This document shows, in pieces, positions 1-9,997 of a stretch of 64,000 bases of DNA (positions within the stretch are counted from its first letter, which is position 1; each line of letters begins with the position of its first letter). The translations under genes and the position numbers were made by a program. Source of the stretch: Monomorium pharaonis (taxonomy: Eukaryota > Arthropoda > Insecta > Hymenoptera > Formicidae); assembly GCF_013373865.1 (NCBI RefSeq), contig NC_050471.1, positions 16,108,547-16,172,546 of the forward strand, in the 5' to 3' direction. Below the pieces are notes generated by a model. That model had not been told where the DNA came from. It did no database searches and saw only the letters and a list, made by a program, of their open reading frames with translations.

Positions 1-21
1 AAAGCCGCAAAATGCTATTAA
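1..21. repeat. End of a second copy of the 8184-9997 palindrome family
   Basis: The first 21 bases (GCCGCAAAATGCTATTAA) match the arm of the palindromic repeat seen at 8277-8294 and, inverted, at 9880-9897. They replace the expected continuation of the Copia integrase, so one element has interrupted the other. The rest lies outside the window. Confidence 0.5.
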
Positions 22-526
22 GTTATAATTTTTGCAATATTTCCTTTTGAAATAATCGTATTTTTATCTGTTAATTTTCCAAAACTAACTAAATTATTAT
101 TCATTTCTTTAGCATAAAAGACATTTCTCATATTTACTTCATTTCGTTTACCAAATGCGTCAAAATAACTTACTACATTTCTGATTTTCGTCGCTTTTAT
201 ATATCTATTATATTATCCCCTAAATAAATATTGACTGGCTGTTTAAGCAAAATACTTTTCTCGAAATAATTCTTATTATTAATTATATGGTCAGTACACC
301 CGCTATCTAATAACCATTGGATTTCATTACTTAACCTAACCTGATTATAATTACTCTGAGCCGCGTGTGCCGTCGCAGCATGCGCTGCTCTATTCGTTGG
401 CGCTGGCTCCTTACTGATGGAAGTTACCGCGTCCGCTGGTGTAGTTGTCTCTTCCGCTTGCAGCTTCCTTTTTGATCCTTTTTTGCTGCGATTCGATTTT
501 CTTTTACCATGATCGTTATTCTTCAT
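22..526 (-). pseudogene. Copia protease and N-terminal integrase remnant
   Basis: The reading frame from 526 down to 197 contains WLLDSGCTDHI, the Copia-type aspartic protease active site (the D of DSG is catalytic), followed by NNKNYFEK and YLGD. A frameshift near 205 moves the frame; downstream the - strand encodes VFYAKEMNNNLVSFGKLTD, which matches the segment between protease and integrase in Copia polyproteins. The start at 526 is not a real start: the frame continues from gag through a frameshift in a run of A near 540. The CCHC zinc knuckle usually found between gag and protease is not visible. The remnant ends at about 22 where another repeat begins. Confidence 0.8.
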
Positions 527-527
527 T

Positions 528-1039
528 TCAGCTATCTGGATTTTTTTTTACGTATGCTGCTGTTTGATCCTCTTCTTTTAACGTGTCTATTAAATCGCCA
601 ATGTAACTGTATTGGCTCGGCAACATATTCAACATGTAATTCAATTTTTCTTTTTCATTTATTTTAGCACCCGCGCTTCTTAATTCATTGACTGATTTCT
701 CAAAATCACTAAAAAATGTTGCTGTATCACTATACTTTTCTAATTTCATTTTCTCCAACTTGTTTCGACACACTATTTGCAATGCTGTAGACTCTTTCAA
801 ATACATTTTGTTTAATTTCTTTATTATCCCAAAAGCAGTAGCTTCTTCACAAACAAATTTCAATTGTTTGTTGGATATGGCACTATAAATCAGATTGATT
901 GCTTTAAGATCATTTTTATCCCAGTCTGCTTCGTCTGAACTGTTCTTTTTTTTAGTTATGACTTTATCACATTCTTTAGAACCATCGTAATTCTCTTCTT
1001 CCACATATTGTAGTCCTCTTCATCAAACACCGGTATCAT
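528..1039 (-). pseudogene. Copia gag (UBN2-type) remnant
   Basis: The product resembles Copia gag: near the N-terminus it has MIPVFDEEDYNMWKKRI (from an ATG at 1039-1037), then after a frameshift near 985 it reads DKNDLKAINLIYSAISNKQL, KLNKMYLKES and LNYMLNMLPSQY, all typical of the gag polypeptide of Copia elements. Gag would form the capsid of the retrotransposon particle. A second frameshift near 540, in a homopolymer run, separates it from the protease frame. The ATG at 1004 gives a longer open frame but lies in the wrong frame for the conserved N-terminus, so 1039 is the better start. Confidence 0.75.
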
Positions 1040-1230
1040 GATTTTTTTTTCTCCATATCGTTTTCTTTGATCTCGAACGTTCCTTTGTGTTTAGAACTTT
1101 ACCTCTTGCTTATCCTTCGGCGTCGTGACTTTTTCCATACAAGTCTCGAACGTTTCTTTATTTATTGTTAGCGAGACTCACGTGTATAACACTTTTTACA
1201 GTAATTAAATTACCCAAGCAAACCAACCAA

Positions 1231-1251
1231 CAGAACCACGCTCTGCTACCA
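1231..1251 (-). other. Primer-binding site next to Copia LTR
   Basis: Immediately inside the LTR the - strand reads TGGTAGCAGAGCGTGGTT, close to the complement of the 3' end of initiator methionine tRNA, the usual Copia primer. Confidence 0.6.
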
Positions 1252-1560
1252 TGTTAGGATTTAGGTATTGCATGGAGTAATAAAAGAGAGGACTTTAACT
1301 TAACTAAGTATGGTTTATTATAAAACTATATAGCGAGCCCGCCGTGGGCTGGCTTCGTTGGAAGCCAGTAGCACGAGTGAGTCGAGCTTAATTTGCGCAG
1401 CGCCTCTTTGTTATACGACTCTCACATACACACTGGGAAGCGGAGTCGTGTGTGTCTACTGTACATTTTCTCTCGCGCGCTCATCCTTGCGCGCTCTATA
1501 TTATATGTCATGTGTGTTGTGTGCGCAACTATAGTACAATACAAATGTACATTTCTAACA
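1252..1560 (-). repeat. Copia long terminal repeat, 309 bp
   Basis: The block begins TGTTAGGATT and ends TTTCTAACA on the + strand, that is TG...CA with a short inverted terminal repeat (TGTTAG/CTAACA). On the - strand it carries a TATATAG and an AATAAA near its 3' part. It adjoins the primer-binding site directly. Confidence 0.8.
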
Positions 1561-2430
1561 AAATCGATATTGTTTTAGAATGTTGTTATAATTGGTCAAG
1601 ATATCGATCTCCTTGTCATTATTATCGTTAAATATTAAATATATTTATTTACTTAAGCCAAGCTCCGAAAAAGAAAGAGACAAATTGTACAACGCAGACA
1701 GTTTTATACATTCTCAGTATAAACATCTAATTGGTTTCATGCATGCTTTCAGCAGGTGCGATAGAACAATGTCATTTTACATTGTAATTTTTACAATATT
1801 GAGAAAAATAAATTTATGAAATTTGTTTTGAAAAACATTGTTTGTTTCTCTTCCGGAGCTTGGCTTAAGGGGATGCTGGAGTCGTCTGTTTTACCGATTG
1901 GACGCTAATTATTTTCGGATATGCTTTGTTCTTAGGTGAATTCATAGAATTGAAAATTCTTTTCTAGAATTAAAATATAGACAATAACAAAAGGTGGGTA
2001 ATTACAATTTCATGTGAAGAATGATAAAAATTAGAAAATTACTATTGTGCAGTAGTCTCGTGACTTTAATCTTAGCATTAAGTTTTAAAGATTTTATACG
2101 TACAAAATAACTGTTATGCACCCTCGTCATTACAGGCAAGAATAATAATGTGTTTTTAGAAATGAGCTAGAAGCTTTGTTATAAGAGATTAATGTATCTG
2201 AAAATTTTATGTGTTTTGGAAGAAGTCGATAAGTAGAGTAATATGAGAAAAACCAATTAAATGTTTATACTGAGGATGTATGAAACTGTCTGCGTTGTAT
2301 AATTTGTCTGTTTTTTTTCGGAGTTTGGCTTAAGTAAATAAATACTTTTAATATTTAATAATAATAATGACAAAACTACAAGGAGATCGATATCTTAACC
2401 AATTATAACAACATTTTGAAACAGTACTGA
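1561..2430. repeat. Palindromic repeat A
   Basis: Arms 1561-1737 and about 2250-2430 are inverted copies; both include ATGTTGTTATAATTGG, GATATCGATCTCC, the ACTTAAGCCAA block and GACAAATT-TACAACGCAGACAG. A third partial copy of the arm lies at 9209-9300. The spacer is AT-rich and shows no coding sequence. Probably a non-autonomous inverted-repeat DNA element; the Copia LTR interrupts its left edge. Confidence 0.7.
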
Positions 2431-2818
2431 TTTTTCTCGTTTTGTATTAATTAACAAAATTATCTTTTTAAAAAAGGTATAAAAAAACGCCAAGTATACG
2501 CGCGCATGAAACGCCCTTAAAAATCTATTTTTGTACAAAATAATTTTAATTTGGCACTACAAATGTATGAAATTTTAATAAAATTTTCTTTTCCCCCAAA
2601 AACAACAAAAAGTTCATTTTCTCTACAAAAGTAATGATATGAAGAAAATGCGCCAACTATGAAAATTGATGTTTATACGAACTAAAACATTCACTTTTAC
2701 AAATAATTATTTGTACAAATATTACAAATAAATATTTTAATACAATTACTACAAAAACTTGGCGCCGCTAAACCGAATAATTTGCTTTAATACAAAATCG
2801 CTTTCTTACAATTTAACT

Positions 2819-3790
2819 TGTGACGGACCGTATTTCCTACGCGGACTAGCTCGCCGGGATTGGGTGTAGGAAGGGTCCCTGAGACAATGGACTCGATATA
2901 AGAAATAAAATAAGATAATATATTTAAAGATCTTTGATATATACAGCTATTTACAGGTAAAGTGTATGTGTGTTCGTGTGTATCGTGTGTCGCTCGGCGA
3001 AACAGTTGTTTTCGCTGTCGATCGTGTAGATGGTTCGGTGATGGTCGCGGTGCGAGGCGACGAGCCGGCGGGCAATGCCCTGATGCGTGAAGCGGCGCTT
3101 CGTGGCGTGGTGAGGTGGGCGGCGCGGTGAGCGGTGTTATTGGAGTCTCGAGTCCGGTGATGCGCGGTGCGCGGCGTGAAGCGGGGGGTGTTTGGCCGTG
3201 CGAGGATTTCGAGACGTATGTAGCGATCGAGGAGATGCCGGTCTCGATCTCGAGATCTTTCGAAGGAGACGGACAACTCTCCACCTCCGTTGTGTTCGAG
3301 TTGGGTGATCGGGCGTTTTTAAGGAAAGTCCGTAGCCGAGAACTCTCGGCGAAAGCGGAGTACGCTCTACCCTCTGCTACGGAGACGAACTAGGAGTTAG
3401 AATGCGAGCGGCTCCGAGAGCTCTCGGTTAAGACAGACTCTACCCTATTTATCGGTCGCAGGAAGCTTCTCAAGATTGTACTCTGATCGGGATCGGAATC
3501 CAGCGTACGGTCGGAGCGAGAGAAGTGTCGCAGCTTCCACCGGAGCGGCTTTTTATACCCGCTCGGGTGGAGGATCGGGGATCCTCGTGGATCTTCAGGT
3601 TTCCCCGCACTCGCTCCCCTCCCGTGGAGGTTGGGAGAGCGCGAGGAGAAACGCGGAGCGGAGACGATAATTTGTCTCGACGCTTTTTATGCGACGATTA
3701 GGACGGGCCGGTATCCGTTTTTGCGGTCCGGCGGGTGTTCGGCCGGACCGCGCGCGGTGGGTGGTGTCGGCGGACGGGAGGTTCGTTACA
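2819..3790. mobile_element. Solo LTR, 972 bp, of a probable Gypsy-type element
   Basis: The block starts TGTGACGGACC and ends GTTCGTTACA, giving inverted TG...CA ends, and is flanked on both sides by AACT (2815-2818 and 3791-3794), a perfect 4-bp target duplication. It is strikingly GC-rich next to its AT-rich surroundings. No internal coding region remains, so it is best read as the product of LTR-LTR recombination. Orientation is uncertain; the - strand is slightly favoured. Open frames inside it are incidental. Confidence 0.75.
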
Positions 3791-3887
3791 AACTTACATA
3801 ATAAAATAATAATTACTTAAAATTACATTTTTTTACAAATTTAGAAATCGCAATGGCATTATATATGCGTAACATTACACACGTACG

Positions 3888-4067
3888 CGAGAGAGAGAGA
3901 GGGAGAGAGGGAGAGAGGGAGAGAGGGAGGGAGGGAGAGAGAGAGGGAGAGAGAGGGAGAGAGGGAGAGAGGGGGGGGTAGGGGGGGGAGAAGACATATT
4001 TGAACGTACGCATACATAAGACACTGAGATATTAAAAATTGCTTCCTTATAAACGAAGTTATATACT

Positions 4068-4144
<77 letters not shown>

Positions 4145-4145
4145 C
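3888..4145. repeat. Simple repeats: (GA)n, (CA)n, (CGCA)n
   Basis: A GA/GGGA-rich tract runs 3888-3990, (CA)n 4070-4100 and (CGCA)n 4101-4145, inside palindrome B beside the solo LTR. The open frames across it are low-complexity artefacts. Confidence 0.9.
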
Positions 4146-4543
4146 AAGCACATTTAGATGCATGCACAAAAAAAAGAAAGAGAGATGGCAAATTATTCGG
4201 TTTAGCGGCGCCAAGTTTTCTCGTAAAGTATTTATTTGTATTATAATATTTATTTGTAATATTTGTACAAATAATTATTTGTAACAGTAGATGTTCTATT
4301 TTGTATAAACATTTATTTTTATAGTTGACGCCTTTTTTTCATATTATTACCTTTGTAGAGAAAATAATTTTTTTTTTTAGAGGGAAAAAGATTATTTTAT
4401 TAAAACTTTATACATTTACAGTAGCAAATTAAAATTATTTTGTACAACAATAGATTTTTGAAGGCACTTTTTGCGCGCGTATACTTGGCGCACTTTTATA
4501 TCTTTCTTCTAAAAAAGTAATTTTGTTGTGTCTTTATTAACAC

Positions 4544-5447
4544 TGTTGGGGGTTACGGTTCGTTTCTGAACATACACGCGCGTGTTTGTACTCGCTCGCG
4601 CCCGTAGGATGGCCGCCTTCGGGAGGTGTGCGACAGAAAAAAAGGCTGTAGATCTGATAAAGCTAGGTATACACTTAACGAACGAATAGCAAACGTGAAC
4701 GTTCGTTATTGTTATTCGGCAAATGTATACGCCAAAGCGAATGCGAATAAAATGTTTGATTCGCGTTTAGCTTGATTTTCTCATGAGGCGGTATATCAAA
4801 GAGAGTTCGAACGAGAAATCGCGAAATTTTATAAGTATGAGAATCAGTACGGAACACGTCTTACGACCTTTTGGCGCGAGACAAGGAGGCAAAATCTCGA
4901 ATTTCGCCCGAAAATCGTGGCTTATATACCCGCAAGTTAGGGCGTTCGGGAGTGAAGAGCGCGGAAAGAGGAGCAATAAATCATCTAACGCCTATCATTT
5001 AGTTCGATAACTTATTAATTATTGTTTTTTATTTTACGGTCGCCAGATGAAATTTTGCCCTCTTATTCGTATTTCTTAGTTGCGAGGCGCGCAACTATCG
5101 CCGACTCCTTTTAATTGCTTGCATTCCTCAATTGAGTTTTTTTATAAAGGAGTTGAGGATAGGAGATTCCGGTACCATGGAGGTACAGCGTGTTCCTTCT
5201 TGTGTTCGGAATTCATTTATCCATTTATTAATTAACTAAGGGTGTTCGGCCCTTGCTGCCCTGCCCCAAGTCGTCTCGCGCGACTGCAAATGCACCGGCG
5301 CCGGCGAGAGCGTGAGCTTACCCCCTCTCTAAGCGACAATTAGTAAAGTAAGCTAATTAGTCTATTTACGCGATTATTAGTGACGACCCGGAATCGAGGC
5401 GCCTTAGGGGGAACTCGGCTAGGGGGACGGTCACTCCCCTTTTGACA
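4544..5447 (+). repeat. LTR-like block, unresolved
   Basis: The block begins TGTTGGGGGTTACGG and is GC-richer than its surroundings. It has a TATATA at 4923-4928 followed by AATAAA at 4975-4980, the order expected for U3-R of an LTR on the + strand, and TTTTGACA near 5447 as a possible end. No target duplication was found, so the right border is a guess. Confidence 0.4.
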
Positions 5448-5942
5448 TTTTTGCGATATCTAATTCGGTTTACTATTAATTGCTGTTTTTAATTGACGCA
5501 TGCGCGCCGCCAGAGCGGGCCGTATGCTCGCAGCGTGATCCACCGGTCCCGGCACCGAGAGCGCGTGAATCTGTTCGCGTTCCGTCGGCAACGCGTCTTC
5601 GCGGCACGACGCATCATATGTTTTGTGACGGAGGGAAATGCTGTTAAACGTACATACATACATTCTATACATCTTTATTCACGTTACGATTGTCAAGTGC
5701 TGCTAGCACTACTGTTGCAACAATTGATAAATATTGATTATATTTGATCAATCGATAATTTCAATATTGTTAATTTTTTTGATATCTATTTATTCTTCTC
5801 TTAAAAATTCTTTGTCTGAAAATACAATATGTAAATACAATATCTAAAAGTTTATAAATATTTATTCCTTGTTCAAATACGATTAATGAATCAATAAATT
5901 TTCTGTTTTATTAATTTAAAATTAATGCTATTTTTGTTGCAG
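5448..5942. other. Intron sequence upstream of the first visible exon
   Basis: No gene or clear repeat is seen. The sequence becomes AT-rich and ends with a pyrimidine-rich run and TTGTTGCAG, the acceptor of the exon at 5943. Confidence 0.4.
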
Positions 5943-6072
5943 ATTTTATTTTCCAGGAGGGAAACCGCTGCCTGTTTCACAATTAGAAACAATTGTTTCA
6001 AATATTACTGTGGCTTTTCAAAGTTTACCGAGTTGTTGTGTTTCTCGTGCACAATTTCATATTATCACGAAG
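5943..6072 (+). CDS. PPP2R3A: PP2A regulatory subunit B'' family, exon (internal)
   Basis: This 130-base exon lies between the acceptor TTGTTGCAG and the donor AAG|GTTAGA. It contributes the last base of one codon and 43 further codons, opening with FYFPGGKPLP, the hallmark of B'' subunits (an Ile-Pro-basic residue usually precedes it), and ending QFHIITK in phase 0. B'' subunits bind the PP2A scaffold and catalytic subunits and direct the phosphatase to substrates, with calcium sensed by EF-hands encoded further downstream. The next exon at 28231 continues in frame. The A, B and D paralogues cannot be told apart from this piece; the gamma type (PPP2R3C) does not fit. The upstream exon is not seen in the 5.9 kb before it. 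Confidence 0.87.
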
Positions 6073-6107
6073 GTTAGAATATATATATTTTTTAGTGAAA
6101 TAATAAT

Positions 6108-6228
6108 AAATAAATGTTTAAAGACTCTTGAGATTTAAATAAAAAATGAAGAAAGATGAAAGGCTAACCGCGCCTCTCATCTTTCTTCATTTTTTATTTA
6201 AATCTCAAGAGTCTTTGTACATTTATTT
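6108..6228. repeat. Near-perfect 52-bp-arm hairpin just downstream of an exon
   Basis: Arms 6108-6159 and 6177-6228 are complementary except for two bases; the inner 40 bp (from AAAGACTCTTGAGATTTAAA) pair perfectly around a 17-base GC-richer loop. The hairpin starts 35 bases after the splice donor at 6073. It may be a very small inverted-repeat element or an RNA hairpin precursor. Confidence 0.85.
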
Positions 6229-6804
6229 AAACGCACAAATAGAACAACTTACAAATAAGGTGTCGAAAAAGAGCGATTTTTTCTACCGAACAGAGGAAAC
6301 CTTGGGATTTAATTTTTCTTCACAGTTGAGAATACTGAGTTCAAATATGATAGTTTAAACTATTAAAAACTTTGAGAAATACGTTGTATTTGGAGATAGT
6401 GTCAGCGATCTGTATAATTAACTGTAGCGGAATTTAAATAAGGAATAACGTGTTATGCATTAAGTGAATATGCAGATATTAATATATAGGTGAATCTATT
6501 CATATATGTATGAGTGTGTCTAATTACCTGTTTAATTAAATATCGCAAGCTTTGCGGTAACACCGAGAAAAGATCATGAACATGTGTATACAAGAATATC
6601 CGAATTACCTATATCTTTTTGCGATAAAAACACGAGTTAAAAAATGATCGTTTTACTTATTATGCTATACATCATTTCTGAGGGTTCAATTATATGAAGA
6701 ACAAGAAAGAGAGAGGTGCATCTTTTATGCGCATATACAGGCTGACCAATTTTAAAGAGTACGGGCAATTTTCTTGTAAACTAAGCGACATATAAAAAAA
6801 CGTT

Positions 6805-8160
6805 TCAAATAAAAATTGTATGGTTTTGAGGGGGTCATAAGATGGTACTATTGGTTTGACCTTGGATAGTTATTTGTAGGTCATGTGAAAGTTAGCTTTA
6901 ATTTTTTAAATGAAACCTACTATTTTTTATGACATATTTTTGTAGCTTATTTCGAGAATTCTCCAAAACACTATAGTTGAGTTATTTTTCATAAAGTAAT
7001 TTTCGAGTTATAAGGCTCCAAAGTTGTAGTATTTGGACATAAAATACAAAATATCTTGTATAAAATTCATTTCCAATTTCCAATAGCCTTATTTTAAAGA
7101 ATCTAATTAGTCAAGGCAAGATAGGAACATGATCCAGCCAATCAAGGTAAGGTCCGGACACGATTCAGCCAATCAAAGCAAATTTGAAGCCTTATAACTC
7201 GAAAAACACTTAACCCATTGGCTGTGTAAGAGAATTTTACTATATGGGCCAAAAGTGTGTTGAAAAAAAAGTTCATCGGATTATTATGAAACTTGGTATC
7301 CTTATGTTTTTTGGGTCTCTGAATCCGAATATGATGTTAGATTTACAAAATTCAAAATGGCGGGTCTAATATGGCGGATCAAAATTACAAAAAATAGACG
7401 GAATTTTATTATTATTATTTTGAAGTTATTTAGATCTCTGAATCTAAATTTAACATTAGAATTAATATATTTAAAATGGTTAATAAGAAAGAAATTTTAC
7501 CATTTTGGATCCGTCGATTCCACATTTGAATGTAATGTGATTATATCGTCAAATTAATAAGTACATCCTGATACTAGAGCTTCCATAATTGTTTTCGTCA
7601 GTCTAAGGTGGTGAGACTTCGGTTAATAGATATTAATACATTTTTTACAATTTTGAAGCGCCATATTGCATCCGCCATTTTTGAATTTTGATGTCATATT
7701 TGGATTTAGAGACCCAAAAAACATAAGGGTACCAAATTTCATGAAAATTAGACCATTTTTTGTGATCCGCCATATTGGATCTGCCATTTTTAATTTTGTA
7801 CATCTGACTTTGGATTCATAATCAGCGGTCCCAGAAACCCCCGAGTAACAAGTTTCAAGCAAATTCAGAAAGTTTTACTTTGTTTTTTCTACGTTGCGGC
7901 TATAGCCGTCATACACACTCTTGGCCATTTTTGTTTTTGCGGCTATAGCCGTCATACACAGTCAACGGGTTAATGAAAAATAACTTAACGATAGTGTTTT
8001 GGAAAGCTCTCGAGGTAAGCTACAAGAATATGTAATAAAAAATGGTAGATTCTACTTTAAAAATTGAAATTGATCTTTACGTGATCTGCAAATGACTATT
8101 CAAGATTAAACAAATAGTACTATTTTACGGTCCCTTCGAAATCATACTAATTTTGTCTAA
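6805..8160. repeat. Palindromic repeat D
   Basis: The left arm (6805-7007) and right arm (7974-8160) are inverted copies, including GGTACTATT / AGTACTATT, AAACCTACTATTTTTTATGA and CCAAAACACTATAGTT. A second element (7214-7969) is inserted near its centre. Confidence 0.7.
7214..7969. mobile_element. Small piggyBac-like element with TTAA target duplication
   Basis: The element begins CCCATTGGCTGTGTA and ends TACACAGTCAACGGG, an imperfect inverted repeat, and is flanked by TTAA on both sides (7210-7213 and 7970-7973). CCC ends and a TTAA duplication are features of piggyBac elements. Inside are degenerate modules containing AATATGGCGGATC and a doubled GCGGCTATAGCCGTCATACA near its right end. 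No transposase remains. Confidence 0.65.
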
Positions 8161-8183
8161 AACATTTTTCGATATTTTGCTGA

Positions 8184-9997
8184 TAGGCTAGTAACTGGAG
8201 GGTTTAATTAGCAACTAATTCCTTCAAGCAATTTTATTGAGTGTTATGGTATATTGGACCAAAAAAGTGGAAAATCCGCAAAATGCTATTAAATTCAGGG
8301 GTGCGTTTTTGAGATATAGACAAAAAGGGTAGGTTTTCATTAAATTTGAAATATCTCGAAAACGAAGGCAAGTACGAAAAAATTGCTACAGAACATTTTT
8401 GTAGGAAATTAAATTTCCTATCGGATATATATTTTTAAAAAATTTTTACAATTTTTTAAAATAAAAAAATAAGCAAAAAATGGTGGGAAAAAATGACAAA
8501 AATTTGCAAAAATTTTCAATTTTTATATTTTTGTTTATAACTAATATTTGCCTTAACAGGATTGACTATACGCTTACAAAAACTTAAAAGTATACATTAT
8601 AACGAACAAAATAAGCACTTGTTAAAGTATTTTCCATTAATAGTTATCGAGATATTGTTGACGGAAGTTAGCCATTTTTACTCAGTTTTTTGCTTTTGCG
8701 ATTAGATTTGAACGAAAAGTATTTTCTTATATTGCATATATCTTGAAAACTATGCATTTTATGAAAAAAAGTACAAAACACCTTTTTTGTTGCAAATTAA
8801 ATTTCCTATTGAATGCACATATGAAAAAAGCAATTCCATAAAGAACTACTGATACAAATAATACATCAACTAGACGTTTTGGCTTACCTATAAATATTAC
8901 GTATATATAAAATGAATTAAAGCATTACAAGTAAATTATTAATATTTTTATAAGTAAATTAAAATTTTTTCTATATTAATCTTCTACAAAAAGTGCTGTA
9001 GTATTTAATATTATAGCTTCTATTTTCTCGTCAACTTCTACAGTAAAATCTTGGACTCAAAGACGATTTAAAACCCTTGATGACGAATTTTTTGCAAATA
9101 AAAATAATAAAAAACAATTTATTAAATTTTTAATAGAAAAAATGAAAGCAACAAAAATTAAGGCAATTCAAGCAAAAGAAGATGCACATATACTTACAAT
9201 TAATACAGCATGAGAAAAATCGATATTATTTCAGAATGTTGTTATAATTGGTCAAGATATCAATCTCTTTATAATTTTGTCACTATTATTGTTAAATTTT
9301 TTATGGTTAAAATGCTGTAATTTTATGCTTTTTATTTTATTAATAAACTTTTTCGTGCATTTGCTTTTTCATATGTGTATTCGATAGGAAATTTAATTTG
9401 CAACAAAAAAGGTGTCTTGTACATTTTTCATAAAATGCATAGTTTTCGAGATATATGCAATATAAGAAAATACTTTTTGTTCAAATCTAACCGCAAAAGC
9501 GAAAAACTGAGTAAAAATGCCTAACTTCCGTCAACGATATCTCGATGACTATTAATGGAAAATACTTTAATGCCTGCTCATTTTGTTCGTTATAATGTAT
9601 ACTTTAAATTGTTGTAAGCATATAGTCGATCCTATTAAGGCAAATATTAATTATAAACAAAAATGTAAAAATTGAAATTTTTTCAAATTTTCGTTATTTT
9701 TTGTTACCGTTTTTTGCTTATTAAAAAAAAAATTTTAAATATACATATTTGATAGGAAATTTAATTTCCTACAAAAATGTTCTGTAGCAATTTTTTCGTA
9801 CTTGCCTTCGTTTTCGAGATATTTCGAATTTAGTGAAAACCTACCTTTTTTCTCTATATCTCGAAAACGCACCCCTGAATTTAATAGCATTTTGCGGCTT
9901 TTCCATTTTTTGGTCCAATATACCATAACAATCAATAAAATTGCTTGAAGGAATTAGTTGTTAATTAGCCCGATTTGGAGCTTTAGTTACTAGCCTA
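8184..9997. repeat. Palindromic repeat E with long arms
   Basis: The ends are TAGGCTAGTAACT (8184) and its complement (9997). The arms, about 8184-8826 and 9362-9997, are inverted copies sharing TTCCTTCAAGCAATTTTATT, TATGGTATATTGGACCAAA, GCAAAATGCTATTAAATTC and TCTCGAAAACGAAGGCAAG. The spacer holds a protein remnant (8980-9213) and a fragment of repeat A (9209-9300). Confidence 0.8.
8980..9213 (+). pseudogene. Remnant of a transposon-associated protein, possibly PIN-nuclease-like
   Basis: A 77-codon open frame lies in the centre of palindrome E and ends at TGA 9211. It reads TVKSWTQRRFKTLDDEFFAN, then NNKKQFIKFLIEKM, then IQAKEDAHILTINTA. The order (NK-x-x-FI-x-x-L, then a QA-x-x-DA-x-x-L-x-x-x-TA motif) resembles uncharacterised arthropod proteins carried by mobile elements with PIN-like nuclease folds; that comparison is from memory and is not a database result. 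There is no convincing start codon and the frame is closed upstream by TAA at 8977, so it is a fragment. It may show which autonomous element mobilised palindrome E. Confidence 0.35.

Larger units (their letters stand above)
1..1560 (-). mobile_element. Truncated Ty1/Copia LTR retrotransposon
   Basis: Reading on the - strand, the order is LTR (1560-1252), tRNA primer-binding site, gag, protease and the start of integrase, which is the Copia order. The coding part is broken by several frameshifts and is cut off at about base 21 by another repeat. The second LTR is not in the window, so no target duplication can be checked. The element is dead as it stands. It sits in a palindromic repeat whose sequence resumes at 1561 (compare 9213 onward, an uninterrupted copy of the same site). 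Confidence 0.85.
2452..4527. repeat. Palindromic repeat B
   Basis: The left arm (2452-2786) and right arm (4188-4527) are inverted copies about 335 bp long; landmarks are CGCCAAGTATACGCGCGC on the left, its complement near 4477, and AACTTGGCGCCGCTAAACCG on the left, complement near 4200. The spacer holds a solo LTR and simple repeats. Confidence 0.8.

Noticed and set aside
2787..3670. Open frames in the GC-rich block
   Set aside because: They lie wholly within a solo LTR defined by AACT duplications, overlap on opposite strands and resemble no protein.
4039..4284. Frames with TH and AR repeats
   Set aside because: Pure microsatellite translation.
5460..5747. Coding exon upstream of 5943
   Set aside because: The 84-codon frame does not resemble the B'' N-terminus, overlaps a frame on the other strand and lacks a donor in the phase needed.
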